A DNA stretch of 64,000 bases from Cupriavidus basilensis (lineage in GTDB: Bacteria > Pseudomonadota > Gammaproteobacteria > Burkholderiales > Burkholderiaceae), in contig NZ_BBQM01000001.1 of the NCBI RefSeq assembly GCF_000876015.1, positions 124,001 to 188,000 on the forward strand, written 5' to 3'. Below, one piece after another: positions 9,264-18,416 of the stretch. Made by a program: the position numbers and the translations under genes. Position 1 is the stretch's first letter, and each line of letters begins with the position of its first letter. The notes beneath the pieces were generated by a model that saw nothing but the letters and a program-made list of their open reading frames with translations, had not been told where the DNA came from and made no database searches.

Positions 9264-10457
9264 ATGCCCCGCAAGCCCGCCGTCCTGTCCGCCGATATTC
9301 CCGCCACCGTAGCCCGGCCTGCCGCCGGCGTTCCCGCCGCCGGTGTTCCCACCGATTTCGCCGCCCGCGTGGTGGCGTGGCAGCGCGTGCACGGGCGCCA
9401 TGACCTGCCGTGGCAGAACACGCGCGATCCGTATCGCATCTGGCTGTCGGAGATCATGCTGCAGCAGACCCAGGTCAGCGCGGTGATCGAATACTTCCAG
9501 CGTTTCGTCGGCCGCCTGCCCACCGTGGCCGCGCTGGCCGAGGCGAGCGCGGACGAGGTGATGGCGCTGTGGGCGGGGCTCGGCTACTACTCGCGCGCGC
9601 GTAACCTGCACCGCTGCGCCAAGGCGGTGATGAGCGAGCACGGCGGCGTGTTCCCGACCGATCCCGAAGTCCTGGTGACGCTGCCCGGCATCGGCCGCTC
9701 GACCGCGGCGGCGGTGGCGGCCTTCAGCGCCGGCGTGCGCTCGCCCATCCTCGACGGCAACGTCAAGCGCGTGTTCGCCAGGTTCTTCGGCATCCACGGA
9801 CATCCCGGCGTCAAGGCGGTCGAGACCCGCATGTGGCAACTGGCCGGCGAGGTGCTGCCCGCCCAAGGCCCCGCGCAGTCCGAGGACATGGTGTCCTACA
9901 CCCAGGGCCTGATGGACCTCGGCGCCACCATCTGCTCGCGCGGCAAGCCCGCCTGCCTGGGCAGCGCCGCGGCCTGTCCGCTGTCCGCCGACTGCGTGGC
10001 GCGCCGCGACGGCCTTACCGCCGCGCTGCCCACGCCCAAGCCGCGCGCCGCCATCCCCGAGCGCAGCACCGTGATGCTGCTGCTGCGGCGCGGCCGCGAG
10101 ATCCTGCTCGCGCTGCGCCCCGACAGCGGCATCTGGGGCGGCCTGTGGAGCCTGCCCGAGATGCCGGTCGACACCGTGCCCTTCGACGCCGAGCAGGCCG
10201 AGGACGCCGCGCTCGAACGCGCCCGCGCGTTCGGCACGCCTGGCCGCGCCGAACTGGTCGGCGAGCTTACCCACGTCTTCACCCACTTCCGCCTGCTGAT
10301 CCGCGCCATCCGCGTGGACATGACCGCGCTGGCCATGCGCGACGGCGGCGATGGCCCCGCGCTGCGCTGGATCTCGCTGGACGACCTGGATGAAGTCGGC
10401 ACGCCAGCGCCGGTGCGCAAGCTGCTCGAAACGCAAGCGCAAAGCGGCCTGTTCTGA
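9264..10457 (+). CDS. mutY: Adenine DNA glycosylase
   Basis: Excises adenine mispaired with 8-oxoguanine. Of 397 residues, the N-terminal catalytic part has the HhH domain (HGRHDLPWQNTRDPYRIWLSEIMLQQTQV with catalytic Glu, LPGIGRSTAAAVAAF, ILDGNVKRVFARF), and the C-terminal third is NUDIX-like (about 250-395), recognising oxoG. The iron-sulphur cysteines read C-x6-C-x6-C-x5-C (9933-9995), whereas the textbook MutY spacing is C-x6-C-x2-C-x5-C; the four-residue insertion (LGSAAA between Cys2 and Cys3) is unusual. The ATG at 9264 was preferred to an in-frame TTG at 9246; no strong ribosome-binding site supports either. Confidence 0.95.
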   Translation: MPRKPAVLSADIPATVARPAAGVPAAGVPTDFAARVVAWQRVHGRHDLPWQNTRDPYRIWLSEIMLQQTQVSAVIEYFQRFVGRLPTVAALAEASADEVMALWAGLGYYSRARNLHRCAKAVMSEHGGVFPTDPEVLVTLPGIGRSTAAAVAAFSAGVRSPILDGNVKRVFARFFGIHGHPGVKAVETRMWQLAGEVLPAQGPAQSEDMVSYTQGLMDLGATICSRGKPACLGSAAACPLSADCVARRDGLTAALPTPKPRAAIPERSTVMLLLRRGREILLALRPDSGIWGGLWSLPEMPVDTVPFDAEQAEDAALERARAFGTPGRAELVGELTHVFTHFRLLIRAIRVDMTALAMRDGGDGPALRWISLDDLDEVGTPAPVRKLLETQAQSGLF

Positions 10458-10478
10458 TGGTTTGATCAGCGCCCCGAA

Positions 10479-10593
10479 GGTGCGAAGAAATCGTAGCGAG
10501 CGGGCCGTGGCAGGTGCGAGAAGCACAGCCGTACACGCGTACGGCGAGCATCGCAGCGCCTGCCACGGCCCGCGCAGCAGATTTATTCGCGCC
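10479..10593. repeat. 115-bp imperfect palindrome between convergent genes
   Basis: The outer arms GGTGCGAAGAAATC and GATTTATTCGCGCC pair with two mismatches. The middle arms CGGGCCGTGGCAGG and CCTGCCACGGCCCG pair perfectly over 14 bp, and the apex is GCCGTAC-ACGC-GTACGGC. It fills nearly all the space between the mutY and Lon-domain stop codons and probably ends transcription in both directions, though it lacks a clear T-run and is much larger than a normal terminator. Confidence 0.8.
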
Positions 10594-10597
10594 TTCG

Positions 10598-11281
10598 CTA
10601 CAGGATGTGGTGCTGGTGCATGTACTTGTGGACGATCTCGATCCGCATCCCCGCGTCCGGCAGCGCCATCAGCATCTGCTTGGCCTTGAGCGGCACCGGC
10701 AGCAGCTCGCACAGGCGGTTCGCCACCCAGCTCGGGTCGTCCCACAGGAAGGGCTCGCAGAAAGGCAGCTTGCCCGGGTGCTCGGCATGCAGCGCGCCGA
10801 CGATGCGGCGTAGCACGGCCAGGCATTCGCCCAGCAGTTCCAGCTTGCAGTCGATGATGTCCGGCGGCAGCAGCCTGGCCTGCCCGACCAGCAGGCCGTT
10901 GTCGCGCACGGTGTAGCTGAGCAGCTCGAAGCGCTGCCGGCCGCGCGTGCTGATCAGCAGCACGCCGAGCTGCTCCATGTTGCAGTCGATGATGTCGGCC
11001 AGGCAGCCGACGGTTTCCGGCACGGTGGGCTCGTCGGGGCGGGCCACCTCGCTGCCGCTGGCGATCAGGCACACGCCGAACGGCGCGCGGTCGCGCATGC
11101 AGGCGCGCACCATGTCGACGTAGCGCGCCTCGAACACGCGCAGCGGCAGCAGGCCGTCGGGGAACAGCACGGTGTTCAGCGGGAACAGCGGCAGGCTATC
11201 CAGCGTGGGCGGCGCCGATGTGGCGGACAGGGAAGGCGAGGCGGATGGGCCGGGTGCGGCGGGCGTGGCGCGTGAGGACAT
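10598..11281 (-). CDS. LON-substrate-binding-domain protein
   Basis: A 227-residue protein consisting of the N-terminal (substrate-binding) domain of Lon proteases without the ATPase or protease parts. The family hallmark LPLFPLNTVLFPDGLLPLRV follows a low-complexity Ala/Pro/Ser N-terminus of about 28 residues; FEARYVDMVRACM and the helical C-terminal half (ALHAEHPGKLPF to the end) complete it. No enzymatic function is known for stand-alone members. It is convergent with mutY and upstream (in its own direction it is downstream) of rapZ on the same strand, with an 87-bp spacer. Confidence 0.88.
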   Translation of the reverse strand: MSSRATPAAPGPSASPSLSATSAPPTLDSLPLFPLNTVLFPDGLLPLRVFEARYVDMVRACMRDRAPFGVCLIASGSEVARPDEPTVPETVGCLADIIDCNMEQLGVLLISTRGRQRFELLSYTVRDNGLLVGQARLLPPDIIDCKLELLGECLAVLRRIVGALHAEHPGKLPFCEPFLWDDPSWVANRLCELLPVPLKAKQMLMALPDAGMRIEIVHKYMHQHHIL

Positions 11282-11368
11282 GCTGAGCCAGCAAAGGTTG
11301 CGGGCGGGCAGCGGTGCCGGGCACCGGCTGCCGGGGCCGGGCCGCGAAGGCGGGCGCAGCAGCGTGTA

Positions 11369-12277
11369 TCAGCCGCCCGGCGCGAGCTCGCGGTGTCTCA
11401 CCAGCACATTACCATGCGCGCGGAAATAGTTGGCAAGTCTTTCGGCGATGTAGACCGAACGGTGCTGGCCGCCGGTGCAGCCGATGGCCACGGTCAGGTA
11501 GCTGCGGTTGTCGGCGATGAAACTCGGCAGCCACTTTTCGACGTAGGCGCGGATGTCCTCGGCCATCGCCAGCACCATCGGCTGGCTCTGCAGGAAGTCG
11601 ATCACCGGCGCGTCGCGCCCGGTCAGCGGGCGCAGGGCGAGGTCGTAGTACGGGTTGGGCAGCGAGCGCACGTCGAACACCATGTCCGCGTCGCTGGGCA
11701 CGCCGTGCTTGAAGCCGAACGACTCGAACAGCAGCGTGAGCTGCAGGCCGTCTTCGCGCACGAATTCCTTGATCCAGGCGCGCAGCGTGTTGGTGCGCAC
11801 GTTGCTGGTGTCGATGCGGTGCGCGGCCTCGGCCAGCGGGCTGAGCAGCTCGCGCTCCATCTCGATCGCCTCGACCAGCGAGGTGTCGTTGAGCGGCGCG
11901 GCAGCGGCGATATTGTCTGCATTGTTCTCGCCGGCCGCGCCGGGCTTCTCCGTGCGCATGGACAGCGGGTGGCGCCGCCGCGTCTCCGAGTAGCGCTGCA
12001 CCAGCGCGTCGGTATTGGCGGTCAGGAACACCACGCGGACCTGGTGCTCGGCCGCGAGGTCGCGCAGCGTGCCCGGCAACTGGTCGAGCGATTCGCGGCT
12101 GCGGATGTCGGTGGCGACGCCCAGGTGCGTGTAGCCCTGGGACGCGAGATAGCGCGCCAGCTCGGGGATGAACTGCGCTGGCAGGTTGTCGACGCAGTAG
12201 TAGCCCGCGTCTTCCAGTACGTTCAGGGCGACCGACTTGCCGGAGCCGGAAATTCCGGTGATAAGTATGATGCGCAT
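11369..12277 (-). CDS. rapZ: RNase adapter protein RapZ (YvcJ family)
   Basis: In enterobacteria RapZ presents GlmZ sRNA to RNase E to control glucosamine-6-phosphate synthase; the family binds nucleotides. The 302-residue product has the Walker [13 protein letters not shown] at residues 8-19, the [11 protein letters not shown] segment, and the C-terminal RNA/metabolite-binding domain with [18 protein letters not shown] and [19 protein letters not shown] short Ala/Asn-rich insertion is seen near residues 113-128. In this window GlmY/GlmZ cannot be assessed, so the betaproteobacterial target is unknown. It belongs to the ptsN-hprK-rapZ block, but a psiF-like gene intervenes. Confidence 0.95.
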   Translation of the reverse strand: MRIILITGISGSGKSVALNVLEDAGYYCVDNLPAQFIPELARYLASQGYTHLGVATDIRSRESLDQLPGTLRDLAAEHQVRVVFLTANTDALVQRYSETRRRHPLSMRTEKPGAAGENNADNIAAAAPLNDTSLVEAIEMERELLSPLAEAAHRIDTSNVRTNTLRAWIKEFVREDGLQLTLLFESFGFKHGVPSDADMVFDVRSLPNPYYDLALRPLTGRDAPVIDFLQSQPMVLAMAEDIRAYVEKWLPSFIADNRSYLTVAIGCTGGQHRSVYIAERLANYFRAHGNVLVRHRELAPGG

Positions 12278-12330
12278 AGCGTCACAAGCATAACATCAGG
12301 GGAATGACGCCGTCATGACGGCGCGGGCGC

Positions 12331-12360
12331 CAAGAAAAATGGCGAACCGGGGTTCGCCAT
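12331..12360 (-). terminator. Rho-independent terminator after the psiF-like gene
   Basis: On the minus strand a 10-bp stem ATGGCGAACC/GGTTCGCCAT with a 2-nt apex (12339-12360) runs into TTTTTCTT. It should separate the psiF-like transcript from rapZ, which would then need its own promoter in the remaining 53 bp. Confidence 0.85.
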
Positions 12361-12393
12361 TCGACTGCGTGCCTTGCCGCAAGGGCGGCCCTT

Positions 12394-12729
12394 TTACTTG
12401 GACAGGCAATCCTTCATGAAGGCCTTGCGCTCGTCGCCCTTCTTGCCGGTGGCGTCCTTGTTGCACGCCTTCATCTTTTCCTGCTGGCTGTTGCCGGGCG
12501 CCGCCGCCGGCTTGTTCGACAGGCAGCCCTTCATGAAGGTCTTGCGCTCGTCGCCCTTCTTGCCGGAAGCCTGGGTGTTGCAGGCCTTCATCTTGTCCTG
12601 CTGGGTGTTGGCGGCTGCGGGTGCCGCCGCGGGGGCGGCGGGTGCGGCGGGGGCCGCAGCCGTCTGGGCAAACGCCACGCTGGCGAACAGCGGGGCTACC
12701 AGCGCGCACATCGCGATCATCTTCTTCAT
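12394..12729 (-). CDS. PsiF-repeat secreted protein
   Basis: A 111-residue periplasmic protein. It has a signal peptide (MKKMIAMCALVAPLFASVAFA), an Ala/Pro-rich linker, then two PsiF repeats with the pattern KMKACN-x6-GKKGDERK-x-FMK-x-CL at roughly residues 47-71 and 85-109. In E. coli PsiF is phosphate-starvation-inducible; function is unknown. The cysteine pairs in each repeat suggest disulfides. The start was chosen from GGAGAG 5 nt upstream; a longer frame to 12834 lacks a ribosome-binding site and would bury the signal peptide. Its position between hprK and rapZ breaks a normally tight cluster. Confidence 0.88.
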   Translation of the reverse strand: MKKMIAMCALVAPLFASVAFAQTAAAPAAPAAPAAAPAAANTQQDKMKACNTQASGKKGDERKTFMKGCLSNKPAAAPGNSQQEKMKACNKDATGKKGDERKAFMKDCLSK

Positions 12730-12875
12730 GCTTGCTCTCCTGGCTGTGGAAAACGTCATGGCCGCCGGCCTGTCGGCGCGGCGGCTCGGGGTGGGCTCGA
12801 TGCCCATTACAGCACAAAACGGACGATGTCCCAAAGCCGTTGACGGCCTGGACCCGCAAGCAATGTAAGCAAATG

Positions 12876-12918
12876 AAAAACCGCGCGGGGCGGGCGCGCT
12901 TTCTGCGCGCGCGCGCCC
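12876..12918 (-). terminator. Possible terminator after hprK
   Basis: On the minus strand a 10-bp GC stem (12890-12899 with 12909-12918) is followed after nine nucleotides by TTTTT (12876-12880). The gap between stem and T-run makes this only a fair candidate. Confidence 0.45.
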
Positions 12919-12932
12919 GCGCTCCCGGCGCT

Positions 12933-13904
12933 TCAGAGCAGCCGGCCCTGGCCGCGCGCGACCACGTCGGCCTGCATCGCCGCGCGCTGGCGGTCCATGA
13001 AGTCGCGCAGCGTGTCGATGCCGCGCAGGCGCAGGATGGTGTTGCGCACGGCGGCCTCGACCAGCACGGCGAGGTTGCGGCCGGCCGCCACCTGGATCTT
13101 GACCATGTGGATCGGCAGGCCGAGCACGTCGAGGTATTGCGAATCGAGCGGCAGGCGCTCGAACTCGCCGTCGTTGCGGCGCACGAGCTGCACCACCAGC
13201 TTCATCTTCATCTTCCGGCGCACCGCGGTCTCGCCGAAGATGGTCTTGATGTCGAGCAGGCCCAGTCCGCGCACCTCGAGCAGGTTCTGCAGCAGCGGCG
13301 GGCAGCGGCCTTCGATGAAGTCCGGCCCCAGGCGCACGAAGTCCACCGCGTCGTCGGCCACCAGCCCGTGTCCGCGCGAGATCAGTTCCAGGCCGAGCTC
13401 GCTCTTGCCCAGGCCCGACTCGCCCATGATCAGCACGCCCATGCCGAGGATGTCGAGGAACACGCCGTGCATGGTCACGCGCGGCGCGGAGATCCGCGAG
13501 AGATAGAGTCGCAGGTGGTCGATCACCGCGGCCGAGGACACCGGCGTGGTGAACAGCGGCGTGGACGAGCGCGTGCAGCGCAGTTCCAGGTCGGGCGGCG
13601 GCTCCATGCCGTCGGCGATCACCAGGAACGGCGGCTCGAGCAGGATCAGCTCGCCCATCTGGCGCTTGCGCATCTCGTCGTCGAGGCGCTGGTAGTAGGT
13701 GATCTCCGGCTTGCCGAGCACCTGGATCCGGTTCGGGTGGATCAGGTTCAGGTGGCCGACGAGGTCGGCGGCGGAGGTGGCTTCGCGCGCGAACTCGACG
13801 TCGAAGGCGCGGTCCGCGCCTTCCAGCCCAGCAACCCAGGAGAGTTTGATGTCGGCTGCGTTGTCGTCGAAGATCGACTGCGAGGTGACGCCAGTGAGTT
13901 CCAT
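12933..13904 (-). CDS. hprK: HPr kinase/phosphorylase
   Basis: Phosphorylates and dephosphorylates HPr on a serine, linking PTS phosphorylation state to metabolism. The 323-residue product has the N-terminal receiver-like domain (1-130), the Walker [15 protein letters not shown] at about 160-173, and the HprK signature [15 protein letters not shown]. The segment [12 protein letters not shown] ends the core. In betaproteobacteria it accompanies an incomplete nitrogen-type PTS: ptsN lies 69 bp upstream on the same strand. The start at 13902-13904 gives the usual [16 protein letters not shown] N-terminus. Confidence 0.96.
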   Translation of the reverse strand: MELTGVTSQSIFDDNAADIKLSWVAGLEGADRAFDVEFAREATSAADLVGHLNLIHPNRIQVLGKPEITYYQRLDDEMRKRQMGELILLEPPFLVIADGMEPPPDLELRCTRSSTPLFTTPVSSAAVIDHLRLYLSRISAPRVTMHGVFLDILGMGVLIMGESGLGKSELGLELISRGHGLVADDAVDFVRLGPDFIEGRCPPLLQNLLEVRGLGLLDIKTIFGETAVRRKMKMKLVVQLVRRNDGEFERLPLDSQYLDVLGLPIHMVKIQVAAGRNLAVLVEAAVRNTILRLRGIDTLRDFMDRQRAAMQADVVARGQGRLL

Positions 13905-13973
13905 GCGGCTACTTTCGGGGGACGGGCGGGCGGGCCGTCGCCCGGCGTGCCGGGTGGCGGCTGCCCAGGCGGA

Positions 13974-14429
13974 TCAGGGATGCCATTGCGTCAGCAACTG
14001 GTGCACGGCATCGGAAGTGGGCAGGGTGGCGAGTCCTTCGCGCATTTCGCGGTCGGACAGCAGCTGGGCGATCTCGGAGAGGATTTCCAGGTGTTGCTGG
14101 GTGGCCTGCTCGGGCACCAGCAGGAAGATCAGCAGCGATACCGGCTTGCCGTCCGGCGACTCGAACGGGATCGGCTCGGCCAGGCGCATGAAGCCGGCCA
14201 GCGGCTGCTTCAGGCCCTTGATGCGGCCGTGCGGAATGGCCACGCCGGCGCCGAGGCCGGTCGAGCCCAGCGATTCGCGGGCAAACAGGTTGTCGGTCAC
14301 GGTGGCGCGCGCTACGCCGTGGTTGTTCTCGAAGAGGAGCCCGGCCTGTTCGAACACCCGCTTCTTGCTGGTGACGCTGACGTCGAGGTTGATGTTGCCG
14401 GGTGGCAGCAATTTAGCCAAACGATTCAT
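13974..14429 (-). CDS. ptsN: Nitrogen-regulatory PTS protein EIIA(Ntr)
   Basis: Phosphocarrier of the regulatory PTS(Ntr) branch, receiving phosphate from NPr/HPr and affecting potassium transport, phosphate sensing and sigma-54-linked regulation in other bacteria. The 151-residue PTS EIIA type-2 domain has the active-site histidine in VAIPHGRIKGL (about His67) and the family N-terminus MNRLAKLLPPGNINLDV. A longer reading frame extends upstream, but the ATG at 14427-14429 is the one matching family length. It lies between hpf and hprK, the usual rpoN-hpf-ptsN-hprK-rapZ order. Confidence 0.96.
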   Translation of the reverse strand: MNRLAKLLPPGNINLDVSVTSKKRVFEQAGLLFENNHGVARATVTDNLFARESLGSTGLGAGVAIPHGRIKGLKQPLAGFMRLAEPIPFESPDGKPVSLLIFLLVPEQATQQHLEILSEIAQLLSDREMREGLATLPTSDAVHQLLTQWHP

Positions 14430-14765
14430 GTGGAATGCGCAGGTTTTTCTAGTAAGCAGGCCCGGGGCCGGCAGGGGGGCGCGCCAGGCAAAAAGGGGAT
14501 GAAAAGGCTGGTGCCGGCTCATACCCGCATTGCACCGGTTGTCCCATGCCGGTGTCGGGCGTCTGGCCATTATAGAGCAGGCCCGCCCCCGCCTTGTGCA
14601 TCGCAATAGCCCGTGCGCGGAAGCGGTGCCGCGCGCATGCCCGGAATCGCTGAACCACCGTTCATGTATTGCGCAGCATACACCGGCGGCGGGGCGTTGC
14701 GGAATCCCCTTGTGGCATTGCGCAACGGCCGCCGGCGCGAGGGTGGACACGAAAGCGGACGGCGC
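14430..14765 (-). other. Non-coding spacer upstream of ptsN
   Basis: With the adjacent hpf terminator this gives 418 bp between hpf and ptsN without a credible gene. Frames crossing it have no ribosome-binding sites and no recognisable domains. Since a strong terminator ends the hpf transcript, the ptsN-hprK promoter should lie here, but no convincing -35/-10 pair is visible by eye. Confidence 0.5.
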
Positions 14766-14792
14766 AAAAAAGCCGCGCAACGGGCGCGGCTT
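14766..14792 (-). terminator. Rho-independent terminator after hpf
   Basis: On the minus strand AAGCCGCGC/GCGCGGCTT (9-bp stem, loop of five) continues into TTTT. It ends the rpoN-hpf transcript 56 nt past the hpf stop. Confidence 0.85.
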
Positions 14793-14847
14793 GTTCTGGT
14801 TCAAGGGACTGACACCGGCGGCCCCCTTGGCGGGCCGCCAGGCACGG

Positions 14848-15198
14848 TCATTGCTGCATCTGCGATGCGGCCATCTGGTACTTGACCGCGTCGCGGTCGT
14901 GGCTCTGCACGCGATCCTTGTGGCGAATCACCTGCCGGTCGAGCTTGTCGACCAGTGCGTCGATGGCGGCATACAGGTCTTCGTGATGCGCCTCGACAAA
15001 GATGTCCTTGCCCTTGAGATGTAGATTGATTTCCGCATACTGCCGCCGGTCCTTTTCTTTTGTATTGTCGACAGAGAGCAGCACGCTTACGCCAATGACT
15101 TGATCGAAATGCCTGACGATACGCTCCAGTTTCGTTTCCACGTACTCACGCAGCGGGGGCGTGATGTCCAAGTGGTGTCCACTGATCTTGAAGTTCAT
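14848..15198 (-). CDS. hpf: Ribosome hibernation-promoting factor (short form)
   Basis: Binds the 30S decoding region in stationary phase, blocking mRNA and tRNA binding and promoting or preventing ribosome dimers according to form. The 116-residue product has the beta-alpha-beta-beta-beta-alpha fold of the family ([63 protein letters not shown]). The C-terminal dimerisation domain of long Hpf is absent. AGGAG lies 7 nt before the ATG. It follows rpoN directly (49 bp), the normal arrangement. Confidence 0.95.
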   Translation of the reverse strand: MNFKISGHHLDITPPLREYVETKLERIVRHFDQVIGVSVLLSVDNTKEKDRRQYAEINLHLKGKDIFVEAHHEDLYAAIDALVDKLDRQVIRHKDRVQSHDRDAVKYQMAASQMQQ

Positions 15199-15247
15199 AG
15201 CGTTTCTCCTTCTGAAAGAGCCACACCAGGCAGGCGGTGCGGCTCGG

Positions 15248-16723
15248 CTACAAAGTCTTGCGGAGATTGACGGCAGGGATTTTCAGCGCTTCGCGGTATT
15301 TGGCCACGGTTCGCCGGGCCACCACGAAGCCTTGCTCGCCGAGCAGTTCGGCGATCCTGCTGTCCGACAGGGGGTTCCTAGGGTCTTCGGCTCCTATGAG
15401 TTGCTTGATCAACGCCCTGATTGCCGTTGATGAGGCCGCGCCGCCGGTTTCCGTGGATACGTGACTGCCGAAGAAGTACTTCAGCTCGAAAGTCCCCATC
15501 GGCGTTGCCATGTATTTATTGGTTGTCACCCGAGAGATGGTGGACTCGTGTAAACCCAGTGTATCGGCAATCTCCCGCAAAACCAAGGGGCGCATCGCAA
15601 TTTCCCCGTGGGTGAAGAAGTTCTTTTGACGTTCGACAATCGCTTGTGCGACGCGCAATATGGTGTCGAAGCGCTGCTGGATATTCTTGATGAGCCAGCG
15701 CGCTTCCTGCAGCTTCTGCTGCAGCCCGGCCGCGCCGGAGTCGCCTTTTGCGCCGCGCAGGATCTGCGCGTACATGTCGTTGATGCGTAGCCGCGGCATC
15801 ACATCCGGGTTGAGCTGCGCGATCCAGCCGCCGCTCATTTTCCGCACGAACACGTCGGGCACGACGAAGTCGGCCTCGGGGCGGCTGTAGGCATGGCCGG
15901 GGTAGGGCGCGAGCGAGCGGATCAGCTCGTGCGCGGCCTTGAGGTCGGCCTCGTCGACCTGCAGCGCCTTCTTCAGGCGCGTGTAGTCGCGTACCGCGAG
16001 CAGTTCGAGATGGCTGGTGACGATGGTCAGGGCCAGCTCGCGCTGCGGATGCTTGAGCCGGCGCAGCTGCAGCGCCAGGCATTCGGCGGCGTTGCGCGCG
16101 CCCACGCCGGCGGGGTCGAAGCTCTGCAGCAGCGTGAGGATGGCGTGCACCTCGTCGAGCTCGAATTCGAGCTCCTCGGGCAGCTCCGTGCAGATTTCCT
16201 CGAGCGAGGCGCTCAGGTAGCCGTCGTCGTCGAGCGACTCGATCAGGAAGATGGCCAGGCCCTTGTCGCGCATGGAGATCTTCAGCGGGGCGAGCTGCTC
16301 CATCAGGTGCTCGCGCAGCGTGGGCTCCGCGTCGCGCAACTGCATCGGGGTCTTTTCGTCCTCGTCGCCCTGCGGGCGGCGGGCGAAGTCGTCCAGGCTC
16401 CAGTCGTTGCCGTAGTCCTCGCCGCTGTCGCTGTAGCTGTCCTCGCTGTCGGCGGCGCCGTCGGCGCGGTTCTCGCTGGTGCCCTGGCCGTCGGCGGGGG
16501 CCGGGGCGGGCGCGCTCTGCAGGTTGACCGAGCCGTCGGCGGCCACGCGCAGCGGGCTTTCGATCCAGTCGTTCTCGCGTTCGAGCAGCGGATTCTCGGT
16601 CAGGGCCTGTTCCACTTCCTGCTGCAGTTCGAGCGTGGACAGTTGCAGCAGGCGGATCGACTGCTGGAGTTGCGGCGTGAGCGCGAGATGTTGCGAGAGG
16701 CGGAGCTGTAGCGACGGTTTCAT
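15248..16723 (-). CDS. rpoN: RNA polymerase sigma-54 factor
   Basis: Directs RNA polymerase to -24/-12 promoters that need enhancer-binding ATPases. The 491-residue product has the glutamine-rich activator-interacting region I ([26 protein letters not shown], residues 1-50), an acidic region II (about 60-125), the core-binding domain (about 130-330), an HTH (about 375-405, [23 protein letters not shown]) and the RpoN box [10 protein letters not shown] near residue 470. It is followed by hpf and preceded by lptB on the same strand. Confidence 0.97.
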   Translation of the reverse strand: MKPSLQLRLSQHLALTPQLQQSIRLLQLSTLELQQEVEQALTENPLLERENDWIESPLRVAADGSVNLQSAPAPAPADGQGTSENRADGAADSEDSYSDSGEDYGNDWSLDDFARRPQGDEDEKTPMQLRDAEPTLREHLMEQLAPLKISMRDKGLAIFLIESLDDDGYLSASLEEICTELPEELEFELDEVHAILTLLQSFDPAGVGARNAAECLALQLRRLKHPQRELALTIVTSHLELLAVRDYTRLKKALQVDEADLKAAHELIRSLAPYPGHAYSRPEADFVVPDVFVRKMSGGWIAQLNPDVMPRLRINDMYAQILRGAKGDSGAAGLQQKLQEARWLIKNIQQRFDTILRVAQAIVERQKNFFTHGEIAMRPLVLREIADTLGLHESTISRVTTNKYMATPMGTFELKYFFGSHVSTETGGAASSTAIRALIKQLIGAEDPRNPLSDSRIAELLGEQGFVVARRTVAKYREALKIPAVNLRKTL

Positions 16724-16803
16724 GCGAGCTATTTTATGCCCAACTTCCGTACTGGTGGAACGGAAATTGCTATCGCTGGCGTCGCCGTGATCGTTTGCGG
16801 GGC

Positions 16804-16826
16804 GAAAGGCGGCATGAACGCCGCCT
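16804..16826 (-). terminator. Possible terminator after lptB
   Basis: AGGCGGC/GCCGCCT (7-bp stem, 6-nt loop) on the minus strand is followed by TTT. It lies between lptB and rpoN and may only partly stop transcription. Confidence 0.4.
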
Positions 16827-16856
16827 CGCGGGTGTCCCCGCGTGCCCCTCCCGCGG

Positions 16857-17645
16857 CTACATGCGGAAGTTCTCGCCCAGGTAGACCTTGCGCACCGACT
16901 CGTTGGCGATGATGTCTTCCGGCTGCCCGGACGCCAGCACCGTGCCTTCGCTGATGATGTAGGCGTGGTCGCAGATGCCCAGGGTCTCGCGCACGTTGTG
17001 GTCGGTGATCAGCACGCCGATGTTGCGCGCCTTGAGGAAGCTGACGATGCGCTGGATCTCGCCCACCGCGATCGGGTCCACGCCGGCGAACGGCTCGTCG
17101 AGCAGGATGAAGCGCGGCGCGGAGGCCAGCGCGCGCGCGATTTCCACGCGGCGGCGCTCGCCGCCCGACAGCGACAGCGCCGGGTTGTCGCGCAGGTGGG
17201 CGATCTGCAGGTCGTCGAGCAGGGTGTCCAGGCGCCGCTCGATTTCGGCCTTGGCCAGCGGCTTGCCGTCGTGGACCTGCAATTCCAGCACGGCGCGGAT
17301 GTTCTCCTGCACGTTGAGCTTGCGGAACACCGACGCTTCCTGCGGCAGGTAGGACAGGCCCATGCGGGCGCGCTCGTGGATGGCCAGGCCGCTGATGTGC
17401 TTGTCGTCGAGCACGATGTCGCCCTCGTCCAGCGCCACCAGCCCGACGATCATGTAGAACGAGGTGGTCTTGCCCGCGCCGTTGGGGCCGAGCAGGCCCA
17501 CCACCTCGCCGCTCTTCACGTCGAGCGACACGTCCTTGACCACCGTGCGCGAGCCGTAGCGCTTCTTCAGGTGGCGCACGACGAGCGTGCTGCTTTCGGT
17601 CAGGACGTTGGTCGCGGACGACGGTTCGGTCAGGGTAGCGGTCAT
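16857..17645 (-). CDS. lptB: LPS export ABC transporter ATP-binding protein LptB
   Basis: Powers extraction of lipopolysaccharide from the inner membrane together with LptF, LptG and LptC. The 262-residue ABC ATPase has Walker [17 protein letters not shown] (about residue 52), the signature [15 protein letters not shown], Walker [17 protein letters not shown] and the switch histidine in ITDHNVRE. The ATG at 17643-17645 was chosen because it leaves a 34-bp spacer to lptA; about 20 N-terminal residues precede the usual start of the fold. It is part of the kdsD-lptC-lptA-lptB-rpoN run. Confidence 0.97.
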   Translation of the reverse strand: MTATLTEPSSATNVLTESSTLVVRHLKKRYGSRTVVKDVSLDVKSGEVVGLLGPNGAGKTTSFYMIVGLVALDEGDIVLDDKHISGLAIHERARMGLSYLPQEASVFRKLNVQENIRAVLELQVHDGKPLAKAEIERRLDTLLDDLQIAHLRDNPALSLSGGERRRVEIARALASAPRFILLDEPFAGVDPIAVGEIQRIVSFLKARNIGVLITDHNVRETLGICDHAYIISEGTVLASGQPEDIIANESVRKVYLGENFRM

Positions 17646-17679
17646 GAAGGCGTGAATCCGTGGGTCGGCTGTGGCGGGG

Positions 17680-18324
17680 TCAGGGGGCGGCGGGGGCCGG
17701 CGCGGGCTTGAGCGGCAGCGGGCTGGCGGCGGCACCGCTGGCGGGCTGCTCCTGGCGCGGCGACAGCACCGCGCGCACGCGCCCGGACGGGCTGCCCGCG
17801 GTGGCGTTGTCGGTGCCGCCGGTGGCCGTGTAGAACTCGTTGCGGCTGTCGTAGGTAATCACCGCGCCGCGGATCTCGTCGATCAGCTTGGCGCCGGCCA
17901 GACGCGCCATGCGGGCGTGGCCGATCAGCTTGGACAGGTCCTGCTTGCCGTCGGACTCGATGCGGTCGCCCCAGCCGTCGATGTATTCGTCGACGTTGTC
18001 GCGCTTCTGGCGGATGTAGGCCTGCCTGCCGCCCTTGGAGGTGGCCACCGCGTACTGGTAGCCCTCGGGGTCGGTGCGCACTTCCGCCGCGTCCGACTTC
18101 AGCACCATCGTGCCCTTGGTCAGCACCACGTTGCCGGTCAGTACGTACACCTGCTTGACGTCGTCGTAGCTGGCGTTGTCGGCCTCCAGCACCAGCGGCT
18201 TGTCGCGGTCGGCCTTCTCGGCGCGGGCCGGCGCGGCCAGCGCCAGGCCGAGGAGGGCCGCGGCCGTCATCAGGGCAGCCGTGCCGCGGCGGCGACAGGA
18301 CGATGTCGTCAGGAATGGATTCAT
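17680..18324 (-). CDS. lptA: LPS transport periplasmic protein LptA
   Basis: Forms the periplasmic beta-jellyroll bridge carrying LPS from LptC to LptDE. The 214-residue product has a signal peptide (hydrophobic core [14 protein letters not shown], cleavage after ARA), then the OstA fold with [39 protein letters not shown] and [16 protein letters not shown] strands. It ends in a Pro/Ala-rich tail that the E. coli protein lacks. It sits between lptC (92 bp upstream) and lptB. Confidence 0.94.
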   Translation of the reverse strand: MNPFLTTSSCRRRGTAALMTAAALLGLALAAPARAEKADRDKPLVLEADNASYDDVKQVYVLTGNVVLTKGTMVLKSDAAEVRTDPEGYQYAVATSKGGRQAYIRQKRDNVDEYIDGWGDRIESDGKQDLSKLIGHARMARLAGAKLIDEIRGAVITYDSRNEFYTATGGTDNATAGSPSGRVRAVLSPRQEQPASGAAASPLPLKPAPAPAAP

Positions 18325-18416
18325 ATTGGCGTGGTGGCGGTTGGCGCGGACGGCTGTGGCCCGCGGGCGGCTTCGTTTCTCTGGCGGTTTCCGGGTGGGG
18401 CCACGTCAGGCTCCGC

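Noticed and set aside
9217..9312. Short frame with GGGAGGCGGTATC before its ATG, upstream of mutY
   Set aside because: The 31-residue Arg/Pro-rich product is out of frame with mutY and has no recognisable feature; it is probably chance in GC-rich DNA.
14840..14854. Sigma-54-like AGGCAC-N5-TTGC with GG-N10-GC, reading antisense into hpf/rpoN
   Set aside because: One mismatch in the -24 element, located over the hpf stop codon, and several such matches are expected by chance in 64 kb.
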